Shown piece by piece: positions 1-11,898 of a DNA stretch of 64,000 nt (positions within the stretch are counted from its first letter, which is position 1; the number at the start of each line of letters is the position of its first letter). Position numbers and translations under genes: made by a program. The notes beneath the pieces were generated by a model. It was not told the DNA's origin. It did not search any database and saw only the letters and a program-made list of their open reading frames with translations. The DNA comes from Chrysemys picta bellii (Eukaryota; Chordata; Testudines; Emydidae), in NCBI RefSeq assembly GCF_011386835.1, contig NW_027052979.1, positions 17,001-81,000 of the forward strand, given 5' to 3'.

Positions 1-213
1 TCTGGTGCAAAAGGCTCTTCTTGCTCTCAGTACTCCCAGCCATATGGTCAAGAGGAGCCCTGCCAGGAATCTGGATAAAAGCCACCAAGCCAGTTACTGA
101 GTTTTCGTGAGGAAATCCATCTGTGACCGTGGTGCCGAGAGGGGCCACACTGAGAATACTTATTCAGGGCAAACTGCAAGGAATAGGGCAGACAATCCCC
201 ACAACTGGCAGTT
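1..213. other. Unassigned flank
   Basis: No open frame or recognisable repeat is visible here. The last bases form the left copy of the target-site duplication of the following Penelope-like element, so this stretch and the sequence resuming at 1754 were once contiguous. Confidence 0.4.
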
Positions 214-226
214 TATTCTATACTTA

Positions 227-495
227 AACAACAAGGAGTCTGGTGGCACCTTAAAGACTAACAGATTTATTTGGGCATAAGCTTTCATGGGTAAAAACCT
301 CACTTCTTCGCATGCATAGAGTGAAAGTTACAGATGCAGGCATTATATACTGACACATGGAGAGCAGGGAGTTACTTCGCAAGTGGAGAACCAGTGCTGA
401 CAGGGCCAATTCGATCAGGGTGGATGTAGTCCACTCCCAATAATAGATGACGAGGTGTCAATTCCAGGAGAGGAAAAGCTGCTTCTGTAATGATC
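227..495. repeat. Inverted repeat arm of the PLE (partner 1435-1703)
   Basis: Read on the opposite strand, this arm matches the PLE tail from AACAACAAGGAGTCTGG inward with only a few mismatches. Similarity ends sharply at about 495. The structure is consistent with either the inverted terminal copies reported for Penelope-like elements or a twin-priming event. Confidence 0.8.
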
Positions 496-512
496 CACTT
501 TCTGGACACTGA

Positions 513-965
513 GTGCAAATAAGTGATGGTCACATAAACACCACCCTATACCGGAAACCTACTGACCGCTATACATACCTACATGCCTCCAGCTTCCATC
601 CAAGACACATCACACGATCCATTGTCTACAGCCAAGCCCTAAGATACAACCGAATTTGCTCCAACCCCTCAGACAGAGACAAACACCTACAAGATCTTTA
701 TCAAGCATTTGTAAAACCACAATACCCACCTGGGGAAGTGAGGAAACTGATTGACAGAGCAAGACAGGTACCCAGAAATCACCTACTACAGGACAGGCCC
801 AACAAGGACAATAACAGAACACCACTGGCCATCACATACAGCCCCCAGCTAAAACCTCTCCAGCACATTATCCATGATCTACAACCTATCCGGAAAATGA
901 TCCCTCACTCTCACAAACCTTGGGAGGCAGGCCAGTCCTTGTATACAGACAACCCCCCAACCTGA
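513..965 (+). pseudogene. PLE reverse transcriptase, C-terminal remnant
   Basis: The frame gives about 150 residues resembling the RT thumb and connector of Penelope-like elements, including the segment TTLYRKPTDRYTYLHASSFH. The catalytic palm motifs are absent because the element is 5'-truncated. Just upstream, at 499-513, the phrase FLDTE reads in another frame, so one frameshift lies near 513 and the formal GTG start is an artefact. The frame overlaps the next one by 46 bases, showing a second frameshift before the endonuclease. Non-functional copy. Confidence 0.75.
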
Positions 966-1519
966 AGCAAATACTCACCAGCAACTACACACCACACCAC
1001 AGAAACACCAACCCAGGAACCAATCCCTATAGCAAACCTCATTGCCTACTTTGTCCCCACATCTACTCTGGCGACATCATCAGAGGACCCAACCACATCA
1101 GCCACACCATCAAGGGCTCATTCACCTGCACAGCCACTAATATTATATATGCCATCATGTGCCAGCAATGCCCCTCTGCCATGTACATTGGCCAAACTGG
1201 ACAGTCCCTCCGCAAAAGAATAAATAGACACAAATCGGACATCAGGAATGGTAACATACATAAGCCAGTAAGTGAACACTTCAGTCTCCCTGATCATTCT
1301 ATTACAGATTTAAAAGTCACTATCATTGAACAAAAAAACTTACGAAACAGACTTCAAAGAGAAACAGCAGAACTAAAATTCATTTGCAAATTTAACACCA
1401 TTAATCTGGGCTTGAATAGGGACTGGGAGTGGCTGGCTCATTACAGAAGCAGCTTTTCCTCTCCTGGAATTGACACCTCGTCATCTATTATTGGGAGTGG
1501 ACTACATTCACCTGATTGA
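920..1519 (+). pseudogene. PLE GIY-YIG endonuclease domain
   Basis: About 199 residues. A cysteine-rich linker (HCLLCPH) is followed by the GIY-YIG nuclease core: YAIMC, then MYIGQTGQSLRKRINRHK, the second GIY-YIG strand with the catalytic arginine region. Further on is the conserved tail ELKFICKFNTI. In Penelope-like elements this domain follows the RT in one polyprotein and nicks the target. Here it reads in a different frame from the RT remnant, so the parental ORF is broken. The first methionine is probably not a real start. The domain call is secure; the clade (Neptune/Poseidon-like) is a guess. Confidence 0.8.
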
Positions 1520-1753
1520 CTTGGCCCTGTCAACACTGGTTCTCCACTTGCGAAGTAACTCCCTGCTCTCCATGTGTCAGTATATAATGCCTGCATCTGT
1601 AACTTTCACTCTATGCATCCAAAGAAGTGAGGTTTTTACCCATGAAAGCTTATGCCCAAATAAATCTGTTAGTCTTTAAGGTGCCACCAGACTCCTTGTT
1701 GTTTTTGTAGATACAGACTAACATGGCTACCCCCTAATACTATTCTATACTTA

Positions 1754-2215
1754 GATTCACCAAGCCAGTAAAACAGCGTCTGTAATACCACGCTGGTTAC
1801 CAAAAAGACAAACTATTTCCTTTAAGCAATGCAGCCTTTGGCTCCCATCCAGACTGCCAAATCTTGAATAGTGAGAGATTACTAACAATCTTATTCACTG
1901 TACTTAAAGTTCTACCAGTCCAAGGGATGAGACACATTGCCTATCAGGTCAATGAATATTTCAGATCTCATCCAAATACATGTTTACAGCCAATCCTTAT
2001 TAACTGAATCGTTTACAGCCAATCCTTATTAACTAAATCTTAGATTTATTAATAAAAAGAAAAAAGAAAGAAGAGATTTGCTATGGTTCAAAGATCAATA
2101 TACATGCATATCTGAGTATGTGGCCCCCACGTAAATGCAATTGGGCTCAGCTCTCCTGTTCCAGTCCAGGTGCACCCTACTTTGGTGTAATGAGAAAGGT
2201 GGGGCTGCCCCGGAG
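1754..2215. other. Older retroelement-like sequence with a 29-bp tandem duplication
   Basis: This is the sequence into which the Penelope-like element inserted. A 29-bp unit beginning GTTTACAGCCAATCC is present twice at 1982-2039, followed by an A-rich stretch. It resembles LTR-retroelement interiors I associate with turtle genomes, but there is no readable gene. Confidence 0.3.
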
Positions 2216-2234
2216 CAAACCCCAATGAGAACTT

Positions 2235-2415
2235 AGAGCTAGTCGACACTAGCTCCAATGCCACTGCAGCGCGTCTGGGGAAGATGCTCTATGCCGACGA
2301 GAGAGCCCTCTCTGCTGAGGTCGCTGTAACTTACGTCACTCGGGGGCTGGCTATTTTACGCCACTAAGTGATGTAAGTGATATTGACTTAAGTGGTAGTG
2401 TAGACCTGCCCTGAG
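2235..2415. mobile_element. Harbinger-type MITE, diverged
   Basis: The right end reads TAGTGTAGACCTGCCCT, like the right ends of the other Harbinger-type elements here (20393, 31358, 48379). The interior contains complementary blocks around TTACGTCACT and AGTGATGTAAGTGAT. It has no coding capacity. The left boundary is uncertain. Confidence 0.5.
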
Positions 2416-3120
2416 AGGGAGAGTTGAGGGCCCAGAGCAGAAAGGAAGAGAACCCAGAGAGTAACGGCAGCTCAGAGGCAGAGCAGAGCTGGGCGCCGAG
2501 CTTTCAGGGGGGCTGTCCCTGAAGGGGGAGCAGTCAGTTCCCCAGCAGAGCCAGAGCAGGCTGGTGAAAGCTGCAGACAGGCAGGCAGGGGGTCACCTAC
2601 AAACTTCCACAGGCCAGAGAGCTTAGAGATGGCTGAAGGCTGAGAACAGCAGAGGAAGGTGCCTGCTGGCTCTCTGAACCAGAGACCTGAACTCAGAGGG
2701 CCACAGAAGGCTGAAGGCTGGGGAGTGATGCAGGGGTGTGTCCACTGATGTCTCCAGGCAAGAGATGGAGCCTTGCCTGGCAAGGAAACAGGGTGGAGAT
2801 ACACCCAAGCTAGAGGGTCTGGGGTGAGGTGTGGGGAGAGACACTGGAGCCAGACCTGGAAGCTAGGATGGGGGAGAGCAGCCAGCGCTGCACCTGGGCG
2901 CTGGGGCGTGGTAGAGATACTGGAGCTGGACTTGGTGCTGGACTGTTGGGACGAATGTACTGTTTGGGCTGAACTCAGTTTATCTGAGGAATTAAGATGG
3001 AAACTGAGGTGGTGGCCACTTGTGGGGCTGCCCTCAGGACACGTGTTTACAGCCAGCTTTACACTAGCCCACGTAACATCCAGTCTGTGCACCGAATGAG
3101 GCAGGGGTCCTGTGCGTAAG
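2416..3120 (+). repeat. LTR-like sequence, possible solo LTR
   Basis: A GC-rich stretch without a credible ORF; the open frames on both strands follow from base composition. The phrasing near 2940-3050 recalls turtle endogenous retroelement LTRs. No terminal TG/CA pair or target duplication could be fixed, so the assignment is tentative. Confidence 0.3.
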
Positions 3121-3889
3121 ATAAGATGTGATCATGTAATTAAAGACCATACCATAATGCACGCACAGGGGTGACAAATTAAAATTGAATAGAAAACTGT
3201 AGATCTGGCATTTCCCAACTTCTGAGTGTTTGACTTTGCAACCTAAATAACATTCTTTGAACAGTTTACACTGTTTGAGTGTAATTTCCTAGGTGGTTTT
3301 TTTAAGAATGTAAAAACTAAACTAAAAGTCTATTAAATACAATTGTTAACACACACAGGGCATTATCATTGGGGTTTGAACCTTCAGCACTGCAGCACAC
3401 TGCTACTATGTAAGCTACAGGACACGCTGGCAGCAGGAGAAAGCTGTTTTCCCAAAGGGGTGTTTGGATTGCTGGGTCTGGAGATGGTTGGAGGGAAGCC
3501 AACTTCAGCCCAGCCAGGCTCTCTCCCTTGTTCTGCTCTTGTGTGTTACATCAAGGAGCTCTCCACTATCAGAAATCTTCTCCCTGCATCTGTACTTGTA
3601 GAATGTGATCAAGTCACCTCTAGACTGAGCTCCTTTAGTCTCGCATTGCAAGACATGTTTTCCAGACCTCAGAGCAGTCTTGTGGCTCAACTTGGAACCT
3701 TCTCCAATTTTTCAACATCCCTTTTAAAGGGTGGACTCTTAAATGGTCTCAGTGATGCCTTATGCAGAGGTAATAGCACCTCTCTACTCCTGTTCATACT
3801 TCTATTTATATTTCCAAGGCCTGTGTTAACCATTTTTGGCCCAGCATTATCGCACTGGTAGCTCATTCACTTGGTTTCCTCCATGACCC
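3121..3889. other. No recognised feature
   Basis: An open frame of about 170 codons at 3343-3861 has no family signature I recognise and no visible splice context. I treat it as chance. Confidence 0.3.
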
Positions 3890-4200
3890 CTAGTTACTCT
3901 TCAGTAAGTCCAGGACACAGTGCCACATCCTGTAATTGTATCCTACAGTCTTTCTTTGTTCCTAGATGTACGACCTTGCATTTGGCTGTGTTAAATGCAT
4001 ATGTTTGATTGCGTCCAGATTACCAAGGATGAATGTAGAAATCAGCTAAATTAACACTAGAAATAAGATATAAATTTGTATTAGTGAAGGAAATTAACCA
4101 CTGGAACAGCTCACCTAGGGATGTAGTAAATTTGACATCACATGGAGTCTTTAAAACAAGATTGGATGTCTCTTTCTAGCTCAGTCACGGGTTACTGGGG
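3890..4200. repeat. Old CR1/L3-type LINE relics
   Basis: Two decayed pieces. The segment around 3945-4030 reads as CR1/L3 in the minus direction (GACCTTGCATTTGGCTGTGT is typical). The segment around 4060-4200 reads forward and encodes a CR1-like C-terminus (NHWNSSPRDVV, then GVFKTRLDV). Both are too diverged to bound precisely. Confidence 0.5.
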
Positions 4201-4559
4201 TTGATACAGGAAACACTGGGTGATATTCTATGGCCAGAGTATCTTGGGCCAAAGGTTTTTTTGCCAGTGAGTTGTCACACATCCAGCGTGCGTCTCTATC
4301 AAACACATGAATAACACAGGTTCTTTCAGTCTTTGATCATTACCTGCACTTTGGTCTCCGGTGTCCCGCTGACTCCACCACTCAGCTGGGGTGATAGGAG
4401 TGTGGAGGCAGAACTGTTTGTCAGCCTAGACGTGGAAGGAAAGGTCTCCTGTCCTCAGAAGTGCCTTGCATTAGCCAACAAAGAGAAAGAAGAAGAGCTG
4501 ACAGGTTCCGAAAGGACCCTAATCTAGTCCTCATTAGCCAGAAGACCTGTGGCCACAAC

Positions 4560-4970
4560 TCAAGGCATTTGCAGGGGTCGGGGCGGTCAGAGGGTGGGGA
4601 ACAGGGGGGTTGAATGGGGGCAAGGGATCCCGGGGGAGCAGTCAGGAAGGAGGGGGGTTGGATGGGACAGCAGGAGGCAGTCAGAGGCAGGGGTTCCAGG
4701 GGCAGTGAGGGGACAGGGAGAAGGGGTGGTTGGATGGGACAGGGGTCCCGGGGGGCCATCAGGAATGAGAAGAGGTGTTGGATGGGGCGGCGGGGGCAGT
4801 CAGGGGACAGGGAAGGGGGGTGGATGTGGCAGGGGTCCGGGGGGGGGAGTCAAGGAACGCGGGGGGTTGGATGGGGCAGGAGTCCCGGGGAGCAGGGGCG
4901 GGCCACGACCCCCTTGTGGGGTGAGGAGGGAACCGATTGTTCGGATTTTGGCAGCTTATCACTGTAGGGC
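4560..4970 (-). repeat. GC-rich minisatellite, module type 1 (inverted)
   Basis: Imperfect units; on the minus strand they alternate phrases such as CCCCATCCAACCCCCCT and TGTCCCCTGACTGCCCCC. The same module recurs at about 35240-35480, 42690-43060 and 61550-61745, there inside or next to hAT-type termini. The long frames across it (to 173 codons) are compositional. Confidence 0.7.
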
Positions 4971-6550
4971 CCCTCAGGTGCAGACTCCTGGAGCTGCCAG
5001 ACTGGGTCAGATCCAGGAACTATTCTATTCCAAGAATGACAAACCCTATTGGAACTGCCTTCTTACATAGGAAGATAATACCCGGACTGTGTTTTCTTAT
5101 AACTACTTTATAAGAACACGCTTGTTAGCCTCCCTAATTTTTTCTGCGATTGTCTCTGCAATGAGCTGCAGTCACCATGACAGCAAAATGTCACATGGAA
5201 AAGAAAGACATGGTAGCTACAGGTTACAGGCACCCTATAAGCATTCTCCTTGCTCCGAGACAAGTGCCCTCATTTGGACAAGCTAACCAGCTCCTGGGAA
5301 ATTCTTAAAGCTCAGGTCTATTATTGCACAATCCTCCGTCAATATAACAGCCCTACTACAAGAATTTCTTGATTTACAGCCTGGAATCACACCCTACTCT
5401 TTGAGAAATCCAACTTCTACATCCTTGCTAAAGAACTTGCTAGCATTGCTCAATACAGCACAGAGAGGATCACGTCTTCTTTATAAGAACCTGCTTGTTA
5501 GTCTCCCTAATCTTTTCTGCCATTGTCTCAAACTCAGCCTCCTTCCCTACCGCCCTGACTGAACAGCAATTCTCATCGCCATGACCACTGCAGTCAATCC
5601 GTACCGAACGCCAGGAAAGCCCCTGGGCTCAATGGCTTTGGTAGAGGATACGTTAAAGGGTGTTCTGAAGATGTGCTGAATCCCATTCCTCGACTGCATC
5701 AGGCAGCACTGGGCAACACAAACTCCCAAGACCCTTAGCACCGAGTTGGAGCCTGGGCTTTGGTCCAGGAATGCTCAGTGCCCTCAGGAGGGTGTATGTG
5801 AGCGAAGGTGGCTTTGAGCCTGGTCCTGGGCCAGGCCCTTCAGTCTGCTCTGACTGGCTCCAGTTGCCAATACGATTGATTCCATTTAATAGCTGTCTGG
5901 CTAGTCACAACTTCCGGTTAATAGCAACATTTTGCCATGAACCAATCCTGTCCCATTGACTTGAATGTTCATGGCAGTTGGCTAGTGCTGCCTATTAGCC
6001 ACATTAGCGGATAAATGGCATGCTGCTCGGTAGCTACATGTTTGGATGAAAGGCTCCAGCGGCAGGCAGGTTTGTGAGGCAGCAGCCAGGAAAGGCCGTG
6101 CTGAGACCTACCATCCCTGGCTGCTGCCTCGCAAACCTGCCTTCTGCTTATTAGCAACTGTTGCATCACAGCAACGTCTTGCTGCCAGCCGAGGGGTTGC
6201 TAACAAGCGGAACGCACTGTAGATTTGGGGTGGTCGTGGCAGGCAGAGCTCCCTCGGCACACTGACCCCGAGGCAAACCCCTCAGTCGGGAATCAGTGGC
6301 AATGCAGCTCCCCGCCTCAGGCCACTTATTAAAGAGCCTAAATATGGACAGAGGAGCTGAACTGTAGCAGCCATTTTGTAAATACCTCACCATGAATTGT
6401 AAACTGACAGTGTCCCCTTAACGCCTTGAAGGTGTGAAAATGGCTTCTCCCAGCCACAGGTACAGCCCTAGCCAGCATTCATTTCATCCCAGAGCCAGCG
6501 AGGGCTTGTTCAGCTCCCTCGTTAATAAACACAGGAATCAATAATACTCT
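4971..6550. repeat. Unassigned region with a 50-bp direct repeat
   Basis: The only clear structure is a pair of direct repeats, 5107-5156 and 5480-5529, about 90% identical, starting TTTATAAGAAC and ending ATTGTCTC, 373 bp apart. They could be parts of a tandem repeat or remnants of a retroelement. No gene is recognised in the remainder. Confidence 0.45.
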
Positions 6551-6584
6551 TAAATGACCGGCAAAATATTTAAAGTAGGAAACC

Positions 6585-6925
6585 TGGAGTTGCAAGAGCG
6601 GGTCAGACCCAGGGCCCTCACACCCAGCAACCTGGAACAGACAGACCAGGTCAGACCCAGAGCCCCTCACACCCTGCAACCTGGAACAGACAGACCAGGT
6701 CAGACCCAGGGCCCCTCACACCCTGCAACCTGGAACAGACAGACCGGGTCAGACCCAGGGCCCCTCACACCCTGCAACCTGGAACAGACAGACCGGGTCA
6801 GACCGAGGGCCCCTCACACTCAGTGACCTGCAGAAGACAGACCAGGTCAGACCAGGATCCCCCACAGCCTGTGGCCTGGAACAGACCTGGTCAGACCAGG
6901 ACCCTTGAAATCTTGTGATCTGCCA
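6585..6925 (+). repeat. 49-bp minisatellite, about six to seven units
   Basis: Units begin CCTGGAACAGACAGACC at 6631, 6680, 6729 and 6778, then more diverged at 6827 and 6875. Spacing is exactly 49 bp, then 48 bp. Because 49 is not a multiple of three, the array cannot encode a true peptide repeat. The 90-codon frame through it is incidental. Confidence 0.85.
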
Positions 6926-7460
6926 CTGGAATCAGTCAGTAACTTTAGGTCTGGACAGTTATTCTTTTCTTAACCAGTTAAGAGTTAGTCCTTTGCTACA
7001 CATAATTAAATAACTCAATAATAGTTAAAAGAATAGCTCATAGCCCCATGAGCACAGGAACCAGGACGTGCAGCATGGGAGAAAAAGGAAAGGCAACAAA
7101 TATGTGTTCTTTGATCACACACCAAAACATGCATGGAAATTTCTCCCGTAATCTGCGATCACGCAATACAATTCATCTGATGAGGCAGTATGATGAGGAC
7201 TAAGGGGCCAGTCAAACTCAGGACAGTTTGTCATGTGCTCAGGTTCCAGATCCCACACCCACACCATAATTATTGACTACAAAGGAGGCGTTGGGGTTTA
7301 AATTTACATTCACAAGCCCAGGGAATTGCTTAAGAGGAATGCTCCATTTTTCTGCTCTCTGCCAGGTCGACTAGCCCCACACCTTGTTTCTCTAGACTCA
7401 CACAAAGCAGATAAGTCCCTCTATGACTAGGCCTTCTAAGTGACCCGCCAAACTCATTCA
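6926..7460. other. No recognised feature
   Basis: No credible reading frame, splice-bounded exon or repeat family was recognised. Confidence 0.3.
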
Positions 7461-7464
7461 CTTG

Positions 7465-7552
7465 GGCCCAGATCCTCAGAGCTATTTAGGTGCCTAACTT
7501 CCACTGATTTCAAAGGGAGTTAGGTGCCTAAATACCTTTGTGGACCTTAGCA
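7465..7552. mobile_element. Small palindromic MITE (ancient)
   Basis: Near-perfect hairpin: ATTTAGGTGCCTAACTT on the left pairs with AGTTAGGTGCCTAAAT on the right around a loop near TGATTTCAAAGG. I recognise it as an old amniote palindromic DNA-element relic. Non-coding. Confidence 0.6.
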
Positions 7553-9639
7553 ATTTAAACATTGATACGGGATGGTGCTGTGTGTTAAAACTGTACAAGA
7601 AGGTAACTTCCTGTGCTCATGGCACCACTGCTCTCTGACCTCTTCCGTTGCTTCCAATTCAGGCTGTGCGCTCAGATAGTGCCAGGACCTTGTGTTCCCA
7701 GCTGTTCTGGGGCGAGTTCAGAGCAATGGCTTGGCTCTGCTATTTGTGCCTTGGAATGCAGTGGTTCTGCGGCTTGCCTTCAATGCCTTGTTCCAGGACC
7801 CTTCCTGAGGCAGGTTGTGGGGGCGTCCAGCCACGTTGGTTCCACTGATCAGGTTGCCAGATGAGAGAGGGAATAGTCTGAACGCGCCCCCCCTCTGCCC
7901 CCACCCCCACCCCCTGTTCCCCAGAGTGTCCCGTAAATGGCAGTGCTGTATTGCAAATCGTCCGTAGAGGGCAGGGCATCTTTACAGGTCGTCCCATGCG
8001 AGTCCCAAGCACATTAATTTTACTTGGGACGAATTCCTTTGACCTTCCCTTACGTCGAAGCTTACAGGAATAATTTAAGTTGTGAGTGTGAGTGAGGTGT
8101 GTTCTCACCTGCACCAGGTGGTCACTTTACATTCTCCAGACGTACTGTACCTCTCAGTAACACGTGAGATCCTGGCCCCATGGACAGAGCTGGCTCTGCC
8201 TCCCAGCTGCCAGGCAGGCGGAAGGGCTGTCAGTGACAGATTGGCGAGCCCTGCAGGATGGAGGAGATCCGGAGTCTGTTCTAGTGCACTACACAGGGTC
8301 TGACAGCAAGGGACTCCGGTCAGCCCTGACCTTGGATTCTAACAGTGGCACGTGGAGCTAGCAGCGCTTAGCTCACAGGGGCTCTGTGCCATGGAATGAG
8401 CTGCTGCTGTATAAATGTTACGCTTCACCGCAACGCACACAAAGCAGCCACCTCCTCTCAGGACAATTTACAGAACTGTCCCTTGGAAAACTTTTCTAAA
8501 TATAGGTGACTAGGTGTGGCTCCTGCCACACTCCTCTCCTGCAGCCTGAGGCTCATCGTGGCACAAAGATTCCCCCGAGCATCCCAGGCTTCCTTTATAT
8601 AAAACAAGTCCACTCCATTTCGGGTGGCCCCAAAGAATCGTGTTGCTAACCTTCCCCCAAGATCTAACCCACTTCCTCCTCCCTGTAATTTGCCAGTTGC
8701 TCCGAGAGCCCCTGCTGCTTCCTCTCTGCCCCCTGCGCGGCACTTAGAGCAGCCACTAGGAAGGAGCCCCTCCATTGGGAGGGAAAGGATGGATCCCAGC
8801 TCCCTCCCCTGTGGGCTCTGCTCTGCGCTCCCATAAACTGCACATCTGGATGCCTGCTGTCAGAACGGATTTACACTTTCCTGACTGTATGCGTGTCAGT
8901 CCTTCCTTGGGAAATCTGTTTGGTCCTGACAGTCAGTCTGATGGCCCCCAACACCCGTTATACTTCGAGTTCACTACAATACCCCATAACTGCATAACAT
9001 TACATACCCTTCCCATGATCCATCGGCTCTTTGCACCTTCCGACAGTATTCCAGGCCCTTCTGGAGCATCTCGCTAGAGAAAGGAATGTAAGTATTTTCT
9101 TTACAGTTGCAAATATCCAATCAGGCCAGGTTTATTTTGGTATCTAAATCCAGATCTGGGTATTTGACTTTAGGCACTTGGATTTGAATATTTTGGCCTG
9201 AACAAGTAGACAGAGTGTGTGTAAGAACATCAGCAGGTCCTGCCTTGGCTCACCAGGCCCTGTGGCCAATGTCCTTTATGCCACACTCCACCCATCTTCT
9301 CAGCACAAAACTTGACACTTGAGAGGCCGCCTCTCTCCCACCTGGTGCTGCAGCCTGTACAGGCCTTGGGAGTATTGAGCAGACATATCCTCCAGATAAA
9401 ATTGGGGTGGGCCCATGTTAGGGTGTTCTCCCATTTTTAGCCTGAGGATTTGCCAGCTCCAAACTCTTGGAGACTGTATCTGCTGCAGAATCACATGGGA
9501 GAGAGGCAGACTCTCAGGTAGACAGAATCCAAAGCAGGTCAGGCTTATTAGGGCAAAACTAGCACCTTGAATTTCACTTGGAAATCAGCTGGCATCCAGT
9601 GCAAGACACAGGACCTGATGTCAAGTGCAAGAACAAGGG
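7553..9639. other. No recognised gene
   Basis: Several short frames exist but none carries a family motif or a convincing splice-bounded exon. The stretch may include unique intergenic DNA or repeats too old to recognise. Confidence 0.3.
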
Positions 9640-9778
9640 CAACATATGAAGTTGGACACAGACTGGCTAACCTAGTGAGGAGGGCTTTAAACTAGGTTCA
9701 ACGGGGACAGGTGAGCAAAGCCCACAGGTAAGTGGAGAACATGGAGACCTGGGAGATGGGTCGGAAATAGGAGGGAGT

Positions 9779-10344
9779 GTGAGCTATAATGGCAGAGAGA
9801 AAAGGGGGTCAGGGCAAAACTGGAAGGCAAGATCAAACCAGTATCTTAGATGCCTATATACAAATGCGAGAAGTATGGGTAATAAGCAGGAAGAACTGGA
9901 AGTGCTAATAAATAAATACAACTATGACCTTGTTGGCATCACCAAAACTTGGTGGGATAATACACATGATTGGAATGTTGGTGTGGATGGGTACAGCTTG
10001 CTCAGGAAGGATAGACAGGGGGAAAAGGGAGGAGGTGTTGCCTTATATATTAAAAATGTACACACTTGGACTGAGGTGGAGATGGACATAGGAGACGGAA
10101 GTGTTGAGAGTCTCTGGTTTAGAGTAAAAGGGGTAAAAACAAGGGGGATGTCATGCTAGGAGTCTACTACAGGCCACCTAACCAGGTGGAAGAGGTGGAT
10201 GAGGCTTTTTTTAGACAACTAAATACACAGCAGGGCACAGACTGTCCAATAAGTTCTTGGACTGCATTGCAGACAACTTTTAATTTCAGAAGGTTGAAAA
10301 AGCTACTGTGGGGAAGCTGTTCTAGATTTGATTTTAACAAATAG
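9779..10344 (+). pseudogene. CR1 ORF2: apurinic-type endonuclease (broken)
   Basis: The frame contains the endonuclease motifs TNARSMGNK, DLVGITKTWW (the E of the usual ITETWW is K) and GGGVALYIKN. In CR1 this domain nicks the genomic target for target-primed reverse transcription. A frameshift near 10153 shifts the reading to GVYYRPPNQ, and the rest of the nuclease is partly deleted. Inactive. Confidence 0.85.
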
Positions 10345-11898
10345 GGAGGAACTTGTTGAGAATTTGAAAGTGGAAGGCAGCTTGGGTGAAAGTGATCATG
10401 AAATCATAGAGTTCACAATTCTAAGGAAGGGTAGAAGGGAGTACAGCAAAATAGAGACAATGGATTTCAGGAAGGCGGATTTTGGTAAGCTCAGAGAGCT
10501 GATAGGTAAGGTCCCATGGGAATCAAGACTGAGGGGAAAAACAACTGAGGAGAGTTGGCAGTTTTTCAAAGGGACACTATTAAGGGCCCAAAAGCAAGCT
10601 ATTCCGCTGGGGAGGAAAGATAGAAAATGTGGCAAAAGACCACCTCGGCTTAACCACGAGATCTTGCATGATCTAAAAAATAAAAAGCGTCATAAAAAAT
10701 GGAAACTAGGACAAATTACAAAGGATGAATATAGGCAAACAACACAGGAATGCAGGGGCAAGATTAGAAAGGCAAAGGCACAAAATGAGCTCAAACTAGC
10801 TACAGGAATAAAAGGAAACAAGAAGACTTTTTATCAATACATTAGAAGCAAGAGGAAGACCAAAGACAGGGTAGGCCCACTGCTCAGTGAGGGGGGAGAA
10901 ACAGTAACAGGAAACTTGGAAATGGCAGAGATGCTTAATGACTTCTTTGTTTCGGTCTTCACAGAGAAGTCTGAAGGAAGGCTTAACATAGTGAATGCTA
11001 ATGGGAAGGGGGTAGGATTAGAAGATAAAATAAAAAAAGAACAAGTTAAAAATCACTTAGAAAAGTTAGATGCTTGCAAGTCACCAGGGCCTGATGAAAT
11101 GCATCCTAGAATACTCAAGGAGCTAATAGAGGAGGTGTCTGAGCCTCTAGCTATTATCTTTGGAAAATCATGGGAGACAGGAGAGATTCCAGAAGACTGG
11201 AAAAGGGCAAATATAGTGCCCATCTATAAAAAGGGAAATAAAAACAACCCATGAAACTACAGACCAGTTAGTTTAACTTCTGTGCCAGGGAAAAAATGGA
11301 GCAAGTGGTTAAGGAAATCATCTGCAAACACTTGGAAGGTGGAAAGGTGATAGGGAACAGCAAGCATGGATTTGTAAAGAACAAATCATGTCAAACCAAT
11401 CTGATAACTTTCTTTGATAGGATAATGAGTCTTGTGGATAAGGGAGAAATGGTGGATGTGGTATACCTAGACTTTAGTAAGGCATTTGATACGGTCTCGC
11501 ATGATATTCTTATCGACAAACTAGGCAAATAGAACTTAGATGGGGCTACTATAAGATGGGTGCATAACTGGCTGGATAACCGTACTCAGAGAGTAGTTAT
11601 TAATGGTTCCCAATCCTGCTGGAAAGGTATAACAAGTGGGGTTCCGCAGGGGTCTGTTTTGAGACCGGCTCTGTTCAATATCTTCATCAACAACTTAGAT
11701 ATTGGCATAGAAAGTACGCTTATTAAGTTTGCAGACGATACCAAACTGGGAAGGATTGCAACTGCTTTGGAGGATAGGGTCATAATTCAACATGATGTGG
11801 ACAAATTGGAGAAATGGTCTGAGGTAAACAGGATGAAGTTTAATAAAGACAAATGCAAAATGCTCCACTTAGGAAGGAACAATCAGTTTCACACATAG
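10328..11898 (+). pseudogene. CR1 ORF2: reverse transcriptase (broken)
   Basis: Three consecutive frames carry the RT. The first (10328-11254) has the N-terminal region and [16 protein letters not shown]. The second (11296-11532) has VVYLDFSKAFDTVSHD, containing the first catalytic aspartates. The third (11560-11898) has SGVPQGSVL and the active-site FADDTKLG. All catalytic motifs survive, but stops at 11252 and 11530 separate them. The frame is cut by the MITE at 11898. Confidence 0.9.

Larger units (their letters stand above)
227..1740 (+). mobile_element. Penelope-like element (5'-truncated, with inverted arm)
   Basis: A retroelement of the Penelope-like (PLE) class. It is bounded by an exact 13-bp direct repeat, TATTCTATACTTA, at 214-226 and 1741-1753, which I read as the target-site duplication. 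The right part carries the end of a reverse transcriptase, a GIY-YIG endonuclease and a 3' tail. The left 269 bp (227-495) are an inverted, about 95% identical copy of that tail (1435-1703). PLEs reverse-transcribe their RNA at sites opened by their own endonuclease and are known for partial and inverted terminal structures. The flanking DNA looks like an older retroelement. Confidence 0.85.

Noticed and set aside
920..1519. Free-standing GIY-YIG host nuclease
   Set aside because: RT remnant upstream, PLE-type tail and target duplication show a retroelement.
4549..5070. Long glycine/arginine-rich frames
   Set aside because: They are produced by the G-rich minisatellite; several registers and both strands are open.
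6554..6826. 90-codon open frame with repeated phrases
   Set aside because: It runs through a 49-bp minisatellite; the period is not a multiple of three and no gene context exists.
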